NCBI GenBank assembly: GCA_015063235.1
Contig: SUSW01000022.1
Location: 96,000-159,999 of the forward strand
Direction: 5' to 3'
DNA length: 64,000 nucleotides
Source of the DNA: Thermoplasmata archaeon
GTDB taxonomy: Archaea > Thermoplasmatota > Thermoplasmata > Methanomassiliicoccales > Methanomethylophilaceae
Shown here: positions 53,639 through 61,797 of the stretch, one piece after another
How positions within the stretch are numbered: position 1 is the first letter of the stretch
Layout: each line of letters starts with the position of its first letter
Translations under genes and position numbers: made by a program
The notes under the pieces: generated by a model
Told to the model about the DNA's origin: nothing
The model's database searches: none
The model's input: the letters and a program-made list of their open reading frames with translations, nothing else

Positions 53639-54828
53639 TCGCCACCGAAATACTGATCCAGGATTTCCCCGGCAATCTCTTTCTTGGAGCCGGTAATAAC
53701 GTCCTCGAAGTCCTCTCTGACCATTATCACCGAAATCTCCTCTTTTCCTGCTGAATCTATGTCATTGGCGACGACCGCATACAACCCGTACTCGCTGAGA
53801 CGGGAACGTGCCTTCTTGATCAGCTGGTCCTCCGTCAGTCCCGACTCGGCCTTGAACCCGACAACGGTCTTGCATCTGGATGTGATCATAGGAAGTATCT
53901 TCGGTGCGGGATCCAGATCCAGCGTCAGATCGGAATCGCTTGATATCTTTCCGTCCCTGACCTCCCTGAGCTTGAAATCTGACAGGGCCGCCGGTACTAT
54001 GACGATATCGTGGTCTATCTCCTCGGTCAACTCCGCCAGATCTTCGACGCTGTTGAAACGTACCGTGGGAATGTATTCAGGAAGCGTGACGCTGCACGCG
54101 CCCATCCAGAGCTCCGTATCCGCCCCTCTTTCGAATGCCGCCTCGGCCAGATCCTTGGCCATCATTCCCGTGGAACGGTTGGAGATCAGCCTCATTGAGT
54201 CTATTGGCTCCTCGCTGCGTCCTCCGATAATGAGGACCTTCTTGCCCTTGATCGGACTGTTAGCGAGAATCCTCTTAACGTTCGCCACTACCTCATCGGT
54301 TGGAGCCACCTTTGCCCTCCCGTCTTTGATACGGGGGCCGATGAAATGGACTCCCCATGAATCCAATTTCTCGATGTTTTCCCTGACAGCAGGATTATCG
54401 TACATCGCCTGATGCATCGCAGGGGCGATAGCGACAGGTACGCCTGAGCCCAATGCGACCGTTGCCATCGATGTGACTGTCGTATCGTCGATGCCGTTTG
54501 CGATCTTGGATATGGTATTGGCCGTCGCAGGGTAAATCAGAAGCAGGTCTGCCTTATCATCACCGTTGAGCATCGTAACATGCTCCGTGAGCCCTGAAAG
54601 CTCCGTAACAGGCTTGTAACCTGATGCGAATTCCAGCGCATCGGGCGTCACCAGCTTCAACGCCTCCGCGGTCATCACCGGGATCACGTCTGCCCCATAC
54701 CTTACCAGTTCTCTGATGGTGCCGAAACACTCGACAGCGGCTATACTGCCTGTTATCCCCATCACAATGGTCTTTCCGGCCAGGAACTCCCCTTTCTCAC
54801 AGAATATCTCGTCCGATGGATGTGTCAC
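53635..54828 (-). CDS. coaBC: bifunctional phosphopantothenoylcysteine synthetase/decarboxylase CoaBC
   Basis: Two steps of CoA synthesis. N-terminal FMN decarboxylase domain (GITGSIAAVECFG, IYPATANTISKIANGIDD, APAMHQAMYDNPAVRENI with the catalytic His and Asn), then the C-terminal synthetase (GKKVLIIGGRSEEPIDSMRLISNRSTGMMAKDLAEAAFERGA; KTVVGFKAES). 397 aa, normal. Located between tmk and pantoate kinase with 4-nt overlaps on both sides. Confidence 0.96.
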   Translation of the reverse strand: MTHPSDEIFCEKGEFLAGKTIVMGITGSIAAVECFGTIRELVRYGADVIPVMTAEALKLVTPDALEFASGYKPVTELSGLTEHVTMLNGDDKADLLLIYPATANTISKIANGIDDTTVTSMATVALGSGVPVAIAPAMHQAMYDNPAVRENIEKLDSWGVHFIGPRIKDGRAKVAPTDEVVANVKRILANSPIKGKKVLIIGGRSEEPIDSMRLISNRSTGMMAKDLAEAAFERGADTELWMGACSVTLPEYIPTVRFNSVEDLAELTEEIDHDIVIVPAALSDFKLREVRDGKISSDSDLTLDLDPAPKILPMITSRCKTVVGFKAESGLTEDQLIKKARSRLSEYGLYAVVANDIDSAGKEEISVIMVREDFEDVITGSKKEIAGEILDQYFGGE

Positions 54829-55424
54829 TGTATCACCGCCTCGATTATCTCCATAGCTTTCTTGAATACTTCATCCCGGGTCATCGACGCGTCCACCACA
54901 TCAAAACCGTATTGCTCTGCCAGGTACAGGTAGTTGCTGCGCACCTGCTTCTGGAAATCCAGCCTCTCGAACTTGCTGATCTCCTCTCCGCGGGTACCCA
55001 CACGACCCATGCCCACCTCCGGATCTATATCCAGGAGTATGATGGCATCCGGTATGTCGATGAATTCATCGTTGATCCTGATAAGCCAATCCATCTCGGA
55101 AGCGTCTCCGTCCAAACGTGCCGATTGATATGCTACCGTGGATGCGAAGTACCTGTCGCACAGGACTATCTTGCCCTGGGAGACCTGCTCCTGTATCCAT
55201 TCGGTATGATCGTTACGGTCGGCCACGAACAGCAGCGCCTCCGTCCTCTGAGAGATTTCGCCTGCAGATCCACTGCGTATGAACGCCCCGATACCCTCAT
55301 GAGTGGGCTCGGCGGTGAGGACCGCATCCTTGCCGCGTCCCCTCAGTTCCTCCGATATGCGCTCGCACAGAGTCGATTTTCCTGCTCCGTCTGCACCTTC
55401 AAAGACGATGAATGCTCCGCTCAT
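54825..55424 (-). CDS. tmk: thymidylate kinase
   Basis: dTMP to dTDP. P-loop FEGADGAGKSTLCERI, DRY motif in VLCDRYFASTVAYQSARLDG, and the LID-like RVGTRGEEISKFE. Start set at ATG 55424 (MSGAFIVFEG), about 30 bp downstream of an ATTATATG TATA-like box, so the message is probably leaderless; the track start at 55451 would fall inside the promoter. 199 aa. First gene of tmk-coaBC-pantoate kinase. Confidence 0.94.
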   Translation of the reverse strand: MSGAFIVFEGADGAGKSTLCERISEELRGRGKDAVLTAEPTHEGIGAFIRSGSAGEISQRTEALLFVADRNDHTEWIQEQVSQGKIVLCDRYFASTVAYQSARLDGDASEMDWLIRINDEFIDIPDAIILLDIDPEVGMGRVGTRGEEISKFERLDFQKQVRSNYLYLAEQYGFDVVDASMTRDEVFKKAMEIIEAVIQ

Positions 55425-55486
55425 CGGAGCCAAGGATAAGTTTCTGGACATATAATGCCGACGAACGAAGACGTACTAGAATTCGT

Positions 55487-55912
55487 TCAGAGCTCCATCC
55501 AAACATGTTCTATCCCGTCATCCCAGAACTCCTCCGAAACGACTCTGAAACCAAACTTCTCGTAGAATCCTATAGCGTAGATCTGAGCCTCCAGGATGAC
55601 CCGCTTGGCATCCTTATTCTCCCGAATCCATTCGAGACAGAATTCCATGATGTCCCTGCCGTAGCCCTGCCCGCGGACGGTGGTGATTACGCGACCGATA
55701 CGTACAGTGCTTCCCCCCTCGTCTACGATACGGGCATAGGCCAGAATCCTGCCCGAATCCCTTATGAAAAGATGCTGCGCCCCCGGATCCGCCCCGTCTA
55801 TCTCCGAATATGGGCATTTCTGCTCCACCACGAATATGTCCACCCTGGCCTTCAGGATATCGTAAAGCTCCATATTGGATAACTGGTCAAAACTCTTGGA
55901 GACCCGTTCCAT
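55487..55912 (-). CDS. GNAT acetyltransferase, ElaA-like
   Basis: Acetyl-CoA-dependent N-acetyltransferase of unknown substrate. LYDILKARVDIFVVEQKCPYSEIDGAD at the start is the ElaA hallmark; RIGRVITTVRGQGYGRDIMEFCLEWI carries the acetyl-CoA loop (QGYG); ILEAQIYAIGFYEKFGFRVVSEEFWDDGIEHVWM ends it. 141 aa. Three bases after the Toprim gene. Confidence 0.9.
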   Translation of the reverse strand: MERVSKSFDQLSNMELYDILKARVDIFVVEQKCPYSEIDGADPGAQHLFIRDSGRILAYARIVDEGGSTVRIGRVITTVRGQGYGRDIMEFCLEWIRENKDAKRVILEAQIYAIGFYEKFGFRVVSEEFWDDGIEHVWMEL

Positions 55913-55915
55913 AGA

Positions 55916-56317
55916 TCATTCCCTGGAGGTCCTGCGTTTGAGTAGAGCGAGAACGGAATCCAGCGATTCCACGTCCTTCGCGAATGGACGCGTCAGCGCT
56001 GCAAGGTCCCTGCGGATGGTGTCGTCATATTCCACACCCAATGTGGAAAGATTATCCCTGAGATCGTGTGCCAGTATGCCGCCTCTGCGATCCCAGTCGG
56101 TCAGGATCACTGCTTTCTTTCCGGCCTTCCAGACATATTCGGATGCCCTTACGGCCCCACCTACCACCTGCACACAGCATATGTCCCCGCTGATCCCTAT
56201 GCTTTCCAACGCAGCGACATCCTTGTGTCCCTCTACCAGGATCACATGATCGGAGGCCAACTGAGACAGCCTGAAAATGACTTCGCTTATCTCATCCAAT
56301 CTGTCGGCATCGTTCAT
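55916..56317 (-). CDS. stand-alone Toprim-domain protein
   Basis: Small Toprim fold as in primases, topoisomerases and RNase M5: VILVEGHKDVAAL holds the catalytic Glu, and AVILTDWDRRGGILA holds the DxD-like acidic pair. 133 aa, the size of the archaeal COG1658-like group, whose function is not settled (RNA or DNA processing). It overlaps the DUF167 gene by 26 nt and is followed by the GNAT gene. Confidence 0.88.
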   Translation of the reverse strand: MNDADRLDEISEVIFRLSQLASDHVILVEGHKDVAALESIGISGDICCVQVVGGAVRASEYVWKAGKKAVILTDWDRRGGILAHDLRDNLSTLGVEYDDTIRRDLAALTRPFAKDVESLDSVLALLKRRTSRE

Positions 56318-56612
56318 TTACTGCTTCCTCCAATGCGTCCATGATCGCTCCGGGATCGCCGGTTATGGTCACGGTCTTCTGATGGCTGGTCGAACCTGAT
56401 GTGACCTTAGACTTACAACGCGTTATCTCCCTAAAATAAGATTCTACTTCCTTGTTCGCGCGTCCATCCAACGGCGGGGACTTCACACGGAGGATCGCCC
56501 TCTTCCTCCACTCATCGAAGCCCTCCAATCCAGATCTGTTGGAGCGGGGGGAAACTAGGACATCGACCTCCACCCCGTCCTGCTTCACCCTGGAAACATC
56601 CGCTACCCTCAT
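56292..56612 (-). CDS. DUF167 (YggU-like) protein
   Basis: 106 aa. VLVSPRSNRSGLEGFDEWRKRAILRVKSPPLDGRANKEVESYFREI matches the family, whose conserved core is the SPP-x2-GxAN-type motif; SKVTSGSTSHQKTVTITGD follows. Function unknown. First gene of a three-gene operon and divergent from Gins51 with a 52-bp gap. Confidence 0.92.
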   Translation of the reverse strand: MRVADVSRVKQDGVEVDVLVSPRSNRSGLEGFDEWRKRAILRVKSPPLDGRANKEVESYFREITRCKSKVTSGSTSHQKTVTITGDPGAIMDALEEAVNERCRQIG

Positions 56613-56664
56613 CGCCTCCCCTATCGACGAACACTTTATTTCATGCCTCGCTTATGTGCTCCCG

Positions 56665-57480
56665 ATGAGCCCTGTACTGCAACCTATGACTTTCGATGAC
56701 CTCTGTCAGATCCACAGAGAGGAGATGAAAGCCAGAGCGTTGACCCCCTGCAGACCGGATCTTTACAGGGCCATGGCAGATCTTTTGAACAGACTGCGCC
56801 AGGACTATGACAGACAGATTGCGATAGACCCTGATTCCGTTATGAGCGAGGGAGCCAACCTCCGGAGGAAGAACGCAGACAGCATCAGCAAGGTCATAAT
56901 AAGTCTCAGGACGAAGAAGGTATGCAACAAGGCCATACTTTCAGCGGACGGCGGGAACGAACAGCTTGATGCTCTGACCCCTGAGGAGCGCGATCTCTAC
57001 GACCAGATGGTATCGGTCGCCAAGAGACACATGTCGACGGTGGACCGCATCAGAGGAAAGAAGACGATAGATACACACATCGATGAACCCATAATCCAAA
57101 AGCCCGCAGAACCCATTCCTGAAAGGATTCCCGAACCTGAAACTGTCCCGCAACCGGAGCCCGAGATGGAAGAGATTCCGTTCGTGGACGATACTCCGGA
57201 GATGTTCGATGAACCCATCATGGAGGAGAGCTTCGACGATGTTCCGGAACCGGAGGAGATGTCCCCGCAAGAGCCGGCTGTGCACGAAGATGTCCAAGAG
57301 ACGCCGAAGGAACCTGTCATGACAGACTGTATCGTGCTGCGCGTCCTCGAAGATCTTCCGCCCTTCGTAGGACCCGACCGGGACTATGAACTTCACAAGG
57401 AAGACGTTGTCACCCTGCCAGCGCCGATGGCGATGGCCCTGATAAACTCCAATAAGGCCGTGGCGGTCAATCCACTTTGA
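56665..57480 (+). CDS. GINS complex subunit Gins51
   Basis: Component of the archaeal replicative helicase (CMG-like) with MCM and Cdc45/RecJ. The N-terminal A domain is helical (PMTFDDLCQIHREEMKARALTPCRPDLYRAMADLLNRLRQDY); a long Pro/Glu-rich linker (about residues 145-215) leads to the C-terminal B domain (VLRVLEDLPPFVGPDRDYELHKEDVVTLPAPMAMALINSNKAV). Start set at ATG 56665; CTTTATTT about 28 bp upstream suggests a leaderless mRNA. 271 aa; A-then-B order is the Gins51 type. The stop overlaps the convergent hydrolase gene by 14 nt. Confidence 0.9.
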   Translation: MSPVLQPMTFDDLCQIHREEMKARALTPCRPDLYRAMADLLNRLRQDYDRQIAIDPDSVMSEGANLRRKNADSISKVIISLRTKKVCNKAILSADGGNEQLDALTPEERDLYDQMVSVAKRHMSTVDRIRGKKTIDTHIDEPIIQKPAEPIPERIPEPETVPQPEPEMEEIPFVDDTPEMFDEPIMEESFDDVPEPEEMSPQEPAVHEDVQETPKEPVMTDCIVLRVLEDLPPFVGPDRDYELHKEDVVTLPAPMAMALINSNKAVAVNPL

Positions 57481-58231
57481 TCGTCCTCGTATCCCCGGGG
57501 AACTCGAGACAGTCGATCTTCATCCTTCTGATACCTGTACCGTCAGAGACCGCCTGCCTCGCCGTATCGGGAGTGTTGTTGGTCTTGCTGAGGTGTGCCA
57601 GGAATATCTTTCTGTGCGCATTCCCGTCCATCGTGCGTTTCAGGGCTATGGCGGTATCGAGATTGTTCATATGTCCATGATCGCTCCCGATCAGGGTCTT
57701 GAGACTGTATGGATAGGGGCCGTTCACAAGCATGTCTAGATCGTAATTGGCCTCGACCACAGCAACGTCCGCCAATGAGAGGGCATGATCGATCTGGAAC
57801 GAGAACTTGCCGGTATCTGTGCACACCAGGACCCTTTTATCGCCCACTTCCGTAAAGTAACAGTTCGGCTCGACTGCGTTATGGGAGGTAGGAAGAGGGG
57901 TTACATGGAACTGCCCGATATCTATGTGATTATTCGACCGGTATACCCAATGCTGGACGTTGCCGAGATTTGATGCGTTGAAAGTAGCCTCGTTCGCCAC
58001 TATCGGAATGTCGAGCTTCCTAGCGGTGGCACCTGCTCCGGAAACGTGGTCCGAATGCTCGTGAGTTATCAGGATGGCTTTCAGCATATCCTTGTCCACG
58101 CCTTCCTTCTCCATCAGGGAGAGGATGCGCCGGCAGCTTATTCCAGCATCTATCATAATCGCCTCGCCGTCGGATTCGATGACAGTGCAATTGCCATCGC
58201 TTCCGCTGGCGAGTACATGGACCTCCATCAT
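57467..58231 (-). CDS. MBL-fold hydrolase, WalJ/YycJ-like
   Basis: Metallo-beta-lactamase-fold protein with HVLASGSDGNCTVIESDGEAIMIDAGIS at the start, the zinc motif ITHEHSDHVSGAG near residue 57, and LPTSHNAVEPNCYF and VEANYD for further ligands. 254 aa. In bacteria the group includes YycJ/WalJ, linked to DNA replication control and possibly a nuclease; the substrate here is unknown. Three bases after the CBS gene. Confidence 0.9.
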   Translation of the reverse strand: MMEVHVLASGSDGNCTVIESDGEAIMIDAGISCRRILSLMEKEGVDKDMLKAILITHEHSDHVSGAGATARKLDIPIVANEATFNASNLGNVQHWVYRSNNHIDIGQFHVTPLPTSHNAVEPNCYFTEVGDKRVLVCTDTGKFSFQIDHALSLADVAVVEANYDLDMLVNGPYPYSLKTLIGSDHGHMNNLDTAIALKRTMDGNAHRKIFLAHLSKTNNTPDTARQAVSDGTGIRRMKIDCLEFPGDTRTIKVD

Positions 58232-58234
58232 CCT

Positions 58235-58720
58235 TCAGACCTTGCTCTTGTAGAGGGAGAAGATGATGTCGCCTCTCGAGATGATGCCTACGAGTACCCC
58301 CTTCTCTAGGACGGGGATACGGTTTATTCCCAAGGTGAGCATGGTCCTGAGCACCTCTATGATGTTCGCATCGGGAGAGGTGGTCATTACCGAATGGATC
58401 ATGAGAGTAGACATCCGTATGTTCGAAATCTCCTCCACGATGGCATTGAGCTTCTCGTTGGAGTTGTCCTCAGCATCCATTGAATACTCCAGAAGATTGC
58501 AGTCGACATCCTCTTTCTGAAGTTTCGTCTGATACTTCATGATGGTTGTGAGGATATCGTTCTCGCTGACGAATCCCAGAAGGTGGTTCTTGTTATCGAC
58601 GATAGGCGCTCCTGATACATTCTCCAGAGCTAGCTTCTTCGCTGCTTTCCTGATTGTATCGTCGGGACGCAGAGTCAGGACCTCTGTCGTCATCAAATCC
58701 CTTACCTTCAATTTAGACAT
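58235..58720 (-). CDS. two-CBS-domain protein
   Basis: 161 aa made of a CBS pair: VRDLMTTEVLTLRPDDTIRKAAKKLALENVSGAPIVDNKNHLLGFVSENDI and IHSVMTTSPDANIIEVLRTMLTLGINRIPVLEKGVLVGIISRGDI. Such pairs bind adenine nucleotides or SAM and report energy state to a partner. No catalytic domain is fused. Co-transcribed with the MBL hydrolase. Confidence 0.93.
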   Translation of the reverse strand: MSKLKVRDLMTTEVLTLRPDDTIRKAAKKLALENVSGAPIVDNKNHLLGFVSENDILTTIMKYQTKLQKEDVDCNLLEYSMDAEDNSNEKLNAIVEEISNIRMSTLMIHSVMTTSPDANIIEVLRTMLTLGINRIPVLEKGVLVGIISRGDIIFSLYKSKV

Positions 58721-58820
58721 CAGAGGCTAAATCGGTGAGCATGATATAAAGGGTTCTCCGAGCTGCTGATGCGAAACTTACCATATACCCGAATTACGGG
58801 CTCGGATGGAGTTTAAAGGA

Positions 58821-58849
58821 CGGACACGGGAAAGAAATAACCGTGTCCG
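58821..58849 (-). terminator. hairpin after the H1-like gene
   Basis: CGGACACGG/CCGTGTCCG nine-base perfect stem with an 11-base loop, 19 nt after the stop on the minus strand. No long T-run follows. Confidence 0.5.
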
Positions 58850-58867
58850 CCCTGCGATCGTTAGCGA

Positions 58868-59335
58868 TCAGTGTTTCTTCTGAATCTTTCCGTCCTTCTT
58901 CTGCCTGACGACGTTGGAATCCTGATTCTTGGCGACGGTCTTGGCATACTTCTCCGCCTCTGCCTTCGTATCGAAGAGCTTGAGTGCCTTGGAAGCATTA
59001 GCCTTCTTGACCTGCCATCCTCCGTCAGGATGGGGTGAGACGAAATATGCGCCGGATTTGGGCTTGGAATCTTCGTCCTTGGCTGCGGCCTTCTTAACGG
59101 GTTCCTTTTTAGGAGCTGCCTTCTTGGGGGCCTCCTTCTTAACGGGTTCCTTCTTGGCGACGGTCTTCTTGGCAGGCTCCTTCTTGGGGGCTGCTTTTTT
59201 GGCAGGTTCCTTCTTGGGAGCTGCCTTCTTGGGGGCATCCTTTGTTGCTGCCTCCTTCTTGGGAGCAGCCTTCTTAGGCTCTTCCTTCTTAGCAGGTGCT
59301 TCTGTCTTCTCCTTCTTCTTAATGCCTAGTACCAT
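58868..59335 (-). CDS. Lys/Ala/Pro-repeat protein with C-terminal DUF2188 domain
   Basis: 155 aa. Residues ~10-90 are a low-complexity tail of near-repeats such as PKKEPAKKAAPKKEPAKK, resembling the tail of histone H1 or of bacterial H1-like proteins. The C-terminal ~62 residues match DUF2188 (GAYFVSPHPDGGWQVKKANASKALKLFDTKAEAEKYAKTVA... QKKDGKIQKK). A DNA- or RNA-coating role is inferred from the basic tail. The tail frame is real: the other frames give equally long ORFs only because of the repeat. Confidence 0.85.
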   Translation of the reverse strand: MVLGIKKKEKTEAPAKKEEPKKAAPKKEAATKDAPKKAAPKKEPAKKAAPKKEPAKKTVAKKEPVKKEAPKKAAPKKEPVKKAAAKDEDSKPKSGAYFVSPHPDGGWQVKKANASKALKLFDTKAEAEKYAKTVAKNQDSNVVRQKKDGKIQKKH

Positions 59336-59458
59336 AAGTAATGAAACGTACTCTTTATAACTAAAAAGTATCGACAGAAATTGGATGAATGGACCAATCT
59401 AGTGTGTAAATTCCTGCCTGCGATATAATTATTAACCGCAAATCATGCATCGACAATC

Positions 59459-60373
59459 ATGAAGGACCTGATCAACCAAAGGAACGCTAGGGTCATGATG
59501 ATCGTAGCCATGTCCATATTCGGTACAATCGGGTTCATCACGTATCACATCGACCTGCCCTCGAGCATCATAGTCCTGTTCCGCGGAACGATCGGTGCTT
59601 CGTTCATGCTCATCCTCATCTATGCCATGGGCTCGAGACTATCCAAGGACGACATCTACAGCAACATGTTCACCCTGATATGCTCCGGGATCTGCCTGGG
59701 ACTCAACTGGCTGTTTCTATTCGAAGCATACAAGACAATAGCGATCTCCGAAGCTACCGTTCTGAACTACCTGACTCCGGCACTGACGATCCTGGCTACA
59801 CCCATATTTCTGAAACAGAAGGTTCCGTTCTTCAAGCTTGGATGCGCTCTGACCGCCCTTCTGGGGCTGGTCATGGTGTCCGGAATAATAGAGAACGGAA
59901 TGGATGTGGACGTATACGGGATCAGCTGCGGAGTACTGGCAGCGGTATTCTACACCGGAATGATACTGTTCAACAAGAAGCTCAAAAGTATAGGCTCCTA
60001 CGACAGGACCTTCGTCCAACTGCTTGTAGCAAGCGTCCTGGTCATGGCTTACAGCACTTTCACCGTGGACATGTCCTTACTGTCTTTCGACGGATTCACC
60101 ATCGGCCTCCTTGTCATGCTGGGCATATTGCAGACTGCCATAGCTTTCACGCTGTACTTCGGCTCCCTGGCCTATCTGGATGCTCCCGATGCAGCCATCC
60201 TGGGATACATAGAGCCTATCCTGGGAGTCTTGCTCAGCATAGTATTCCTCCACGAGGATCTGGGACCGATCGGATGGGTCGGTGCCGCCATCATCATAGG
60301 ATCAACGTTCATACCGGAACTGATAGACCGTTTCAGAGCAAAAGACAGCGATAACGGCAACAGGACGGCGTGA
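59459..60373 (+). CDS. EamA/DMT-family transporter
   Basis: Ten predicted membrane helices in two EamA halves. First half: VMMIVAMSIFGTIGFITYHIDLPSSIIVLFRG..., with LNWLFLFEAYKTIAISEATVLNYLTPALTILATPIFLKQKV. Second half, from about residue 150, has AFTLYFGSLAYLDAPDAAILGYIEPILGVLLSIVFLHEDL. 304 aa. Probable exporter of amino acids or other metabolites; substrate unknown. Confidence 0.93.
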   Translation: MKDLINQRNARVMMIVAMSIFGTIGFITYHIDLPSSIIVLFRGTIGASFMLILIYAMGSRLSKDDIYSNMFTLICSGICLGLNWLFLFEAYKTIAISEATVLNYLTPALTILATPIFLKQKVPFFKLGCALTALLGLVMVSGIIENGMDVDVYGISCGVLAAVFYTGMILFNKKLKSIGSYDRTFVQLLVASVLVMAYSTFTVDMSLLSFDGFTIGLLVMLGILQTAIAFTLYFGSLAYLDAPDAAILGYIEPILGVLLSIVFLHEDLGPIGWVGAAIIIGSTFIPELIDRFRAKDSDNGNRTA

Positions 60374-60444
60374 GGGACAAGGATAGAGCCTGGTCTTATA
60401 GACAGCTTTATTTACAAGAAGTCTTTAACGTGAGATTACTCAGT

Positions 60445-60521
60445 GGGCCTGTAGCTCAGCTAGGTGGAGCACTCGACTCTTAATCGAGGTGCCAAGGGTT
60501 CGAATCCCTTCAGGCCCGCCA
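60445..60521 (+). tRNA. tRNA-Lys (anticodon CTT), CCA encoded
   Basis: Acceptor GGGCCTG pairs with CAGGCCC, then G73 and CCA. D-arm GCTC...GAGC, anticodon arm CTCGA-CTCTTAA-TCGAG with CTT, T-arm AAGGG-TTCGAAT-CCCTT. No intron. TATA-like CTTTATTTAC lies about 35 bp upstream. Its 3' end is followed by an integrase relic. Confidence 0.96.
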
Positions 60522-60601
60522 CTTATCTATCCAGATCTTCTCAAAAAAATTCTATTGTTTTGGTGTTTCTATACCTTCGACGCTCCATGTCGAGTGATAT
60601 C

Positions 60602-60631
60602 GCACTCGAACCTATGGTAGGGTTCGAGTGC
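60602..60631 (-). terminator. 11-bp hairpin after the integrase relic
   Basis: GCACTCGAACC-TATGGTAG-GGTTCGAGTGC is a perfect inverted repeat 8 nt beyond the stop of the minus-strand integrase fragment. It has no T-run on either strand, so it could equally be a recombination-related arm site. Confidence 0.4.
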
Positions 60632-60638
60632 AAAAGGC

Positions 60639-60836
60639 TCACTCGGAGGCCTCCTTCTCGTCCCAGTACTTCTGCATATCGCGGGATGCGACGTGTAGGT
60701 CCTTGTCCGCATACTCGCCCTGAGTGGTAGCGACGGAGGCGCGTCCCATGACCAATGAGACGTCATGGATCGCTTGCCCCTCGTCGAGCGCCCTCTGACC
60801 GAAGGTGCGCCTGCACTTTCTCAGCTCGAACTTCAT
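60639..60836 (-). pseudogene. C-terminal relic of a tyrosine recombinase (integrase)
   Basis: The last ~65 residues of the minus-strand ORF match the C-terminal part of phage/XerC-type integrases: an RRTFGQRALDEG block after the second catalytic Arg region, VSLVMGRASVATTQGEYAD holding the position of the usual H/K box (here Arg in MGRAS) and the nucleophilic Tyr. Upstream of about 60836 the frame loses all similarity, so the catalytic N-terminal part is gone. It lies 118 bp after tRNA-Lys, reading toward it, as in elements integrated at tRNA genes. Confidence 0.8.
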
Positions 60837-60891
60837 GAACAGATACAGCAGCAGATACGTCGGGAACGATGAGAAGAACTCCCTGGGGCCA

Positions 60892-61068
60892 CTTAGGGAT
60901 GAGATATTGGGAACAGGGATCAGATACGCCGACGCCACACACCTGGCATGCGCCATACATGCGAAATGCGACTATTTCATCACGACCGACGACCGTGTCC
61001 TGAAGTTCAAAGACGACAGGATTAAAGTTATAAATCCGGTGGACTTAATTTCAATAAAGGAGGAATGA
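60892..61068 (+). pseudogene. C-terminal relic of a PIN-domain toxin
   Basis: The frame holds the second half of a VapC-like PIN nuclease: GIRYADATHLACAIHAKCDYFITTDDRVLKFKDDRIKVINPVDLI, with the acidic residues of the active site (ADA and TTDD). Full PIN proteins are about 130-140 aa; the first ~75 residues, with the first catalytic Asp, are absent, and the ORF 5' of 60892 is antisense integrase sequence. The junction looks like a deletion fusing two broken genes. It ends 1 nt before the next ATG. Confidence 0.8.
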
Positions 61069-61069
61069 C

Positions 61070-61303
61070 ATGGATTCCGTAGACGAAGAATACAGCGTCA
61101 GCGAGATGTACAGGCTCGGAATGGACTGCCTGGTCGACAGGTTCGGTATAGTCAATACGGAGAAGTTCCTCGCAGCTGTCAAGACCAGCAACTCCGATTA
61201 CACCAAATGGAGACAGCATTTTTACGACGATATGACGGTCGAGGAGTTCGACGCGGACATGGATGCATATGCTAAGGCCAACGGCAAAGAGGGCAGCAGA
61301 TAA
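61070..61303 (+). CDS. small acidic protein, probable partner (antitoxin) of the PIN protein
   Basis: 77 aa, start ATG at 61070 with GGAGG upstream inside the PIN relic. MYRLGMDCLVDRFGIVNTEKFLAAVKTSNSDYTKWRQHFYDDMTVEEFDADM resembles a small-protein family often encoded next to PIN toxins (pattern GM..L...G....EKF......DYTKWR). The gene looks intact although its toxin is truncated, so it may survive as an orphan. Assignment as antitoxin rests on context. Confidence 0.65.
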   Translation: MDSVDEEYSVSEMYRLGMDCLVDRFGIVNTEKFLAAVKTSNSDYTKWRQHFYDDMTVEEFDADMDAYAKANGKEGSR

Positions 61304-61314
61304 GACCGGAGACC

Positions 61315-61333
61315 CAGGCCCGCTTGAAGGCCT
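61315..61333 (+). repeat. copy of the tRNA-Lys 3'-end sequence, within a hairpin
   Basis: CAGGCCCGC at 61315-61323 is identical to the last bases of the tRNA-Lys acceptor (60511-60519). It could be the far attachment-site copy of the decayed element. The same bases also form AGGCC-N8-GGCCT (61316-61333) followed by TTTAAG, a terminator for the antitoxin-like gene, so the match could be chance. Confidence 0.35.
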
Positions 61334-61395
61334 TTAAGGGATCGCATCCAGAATAAATGACCAGACAGGATGCTACGAACAATCCATTCGAATGA

Positions 61396-61797
61396 TTACT
61401 CGAGTTTCCGATCATTTAGATTAATTGATACGACCTCAGATCTGTTCTGATCCTGATGTTCATCTGATGTGTTCGCTGCCCCGTCGAGATGTTGATTACT
61501 ATCTGAATCCACCGATGTAACCTGCGCTTCGAACATCTTCTGGATAGTCTTACGGTTGTAATAGAACAGTCCTAAGAGCGCTAAAATCATAACAACAATA
61601 TGTTCCCAAATTCCAAGGTTGTTCGGTACGACGATCAGGATTATGATGGCAATCATCATGCTGAGCATAGTAGTACTGGACACCCTGAACATGTCCGATA
61701 TGCTCAGTCCCTCCTGGTTGACATGGATTGTGTTGGATCCCTTATCGCTAATTGCTCTGGCCATCCTGAGGTTATTCACGATAACGTAGATTGGAAA
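61396..61797 (-). CDS. C-terminal part of the CPA2 antiporter, in the -1 frame
   Basis: This frame continues the antiporter after the T7 run at 61795-61801: PIYVIVNNLRMARAISDKG follows seamlessly on ...MLLMNLFGIFF. It adds a regulatory-looking segment (TIHVNQEGLSISDMFRV), two membrane segments (TTMLSMMIAIIILIVV, IVVMILALLGLFYY) and a hydrophilic Asp/Ser/Gln tail; 132 residues after the junction. The track ORF of 180 aa begins upstream within the antiporter in the wrong frame and has no start of its own. Read together, the whole protein would be 611 aa. Confidence 0.7.
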   Translation of the reverse strand, partial: FPIYVIVNNLRMARAISDKGSNTIHVNQEGLSISDMFRVSSTTMLSMMIAIIILIVVPNNLGIWEHIVVMILALLGLFYYNRKTIQKMFEAQVTSVDSDSNQHLDGAANTSDEHQDQNRSEVVSINLNDRKLE

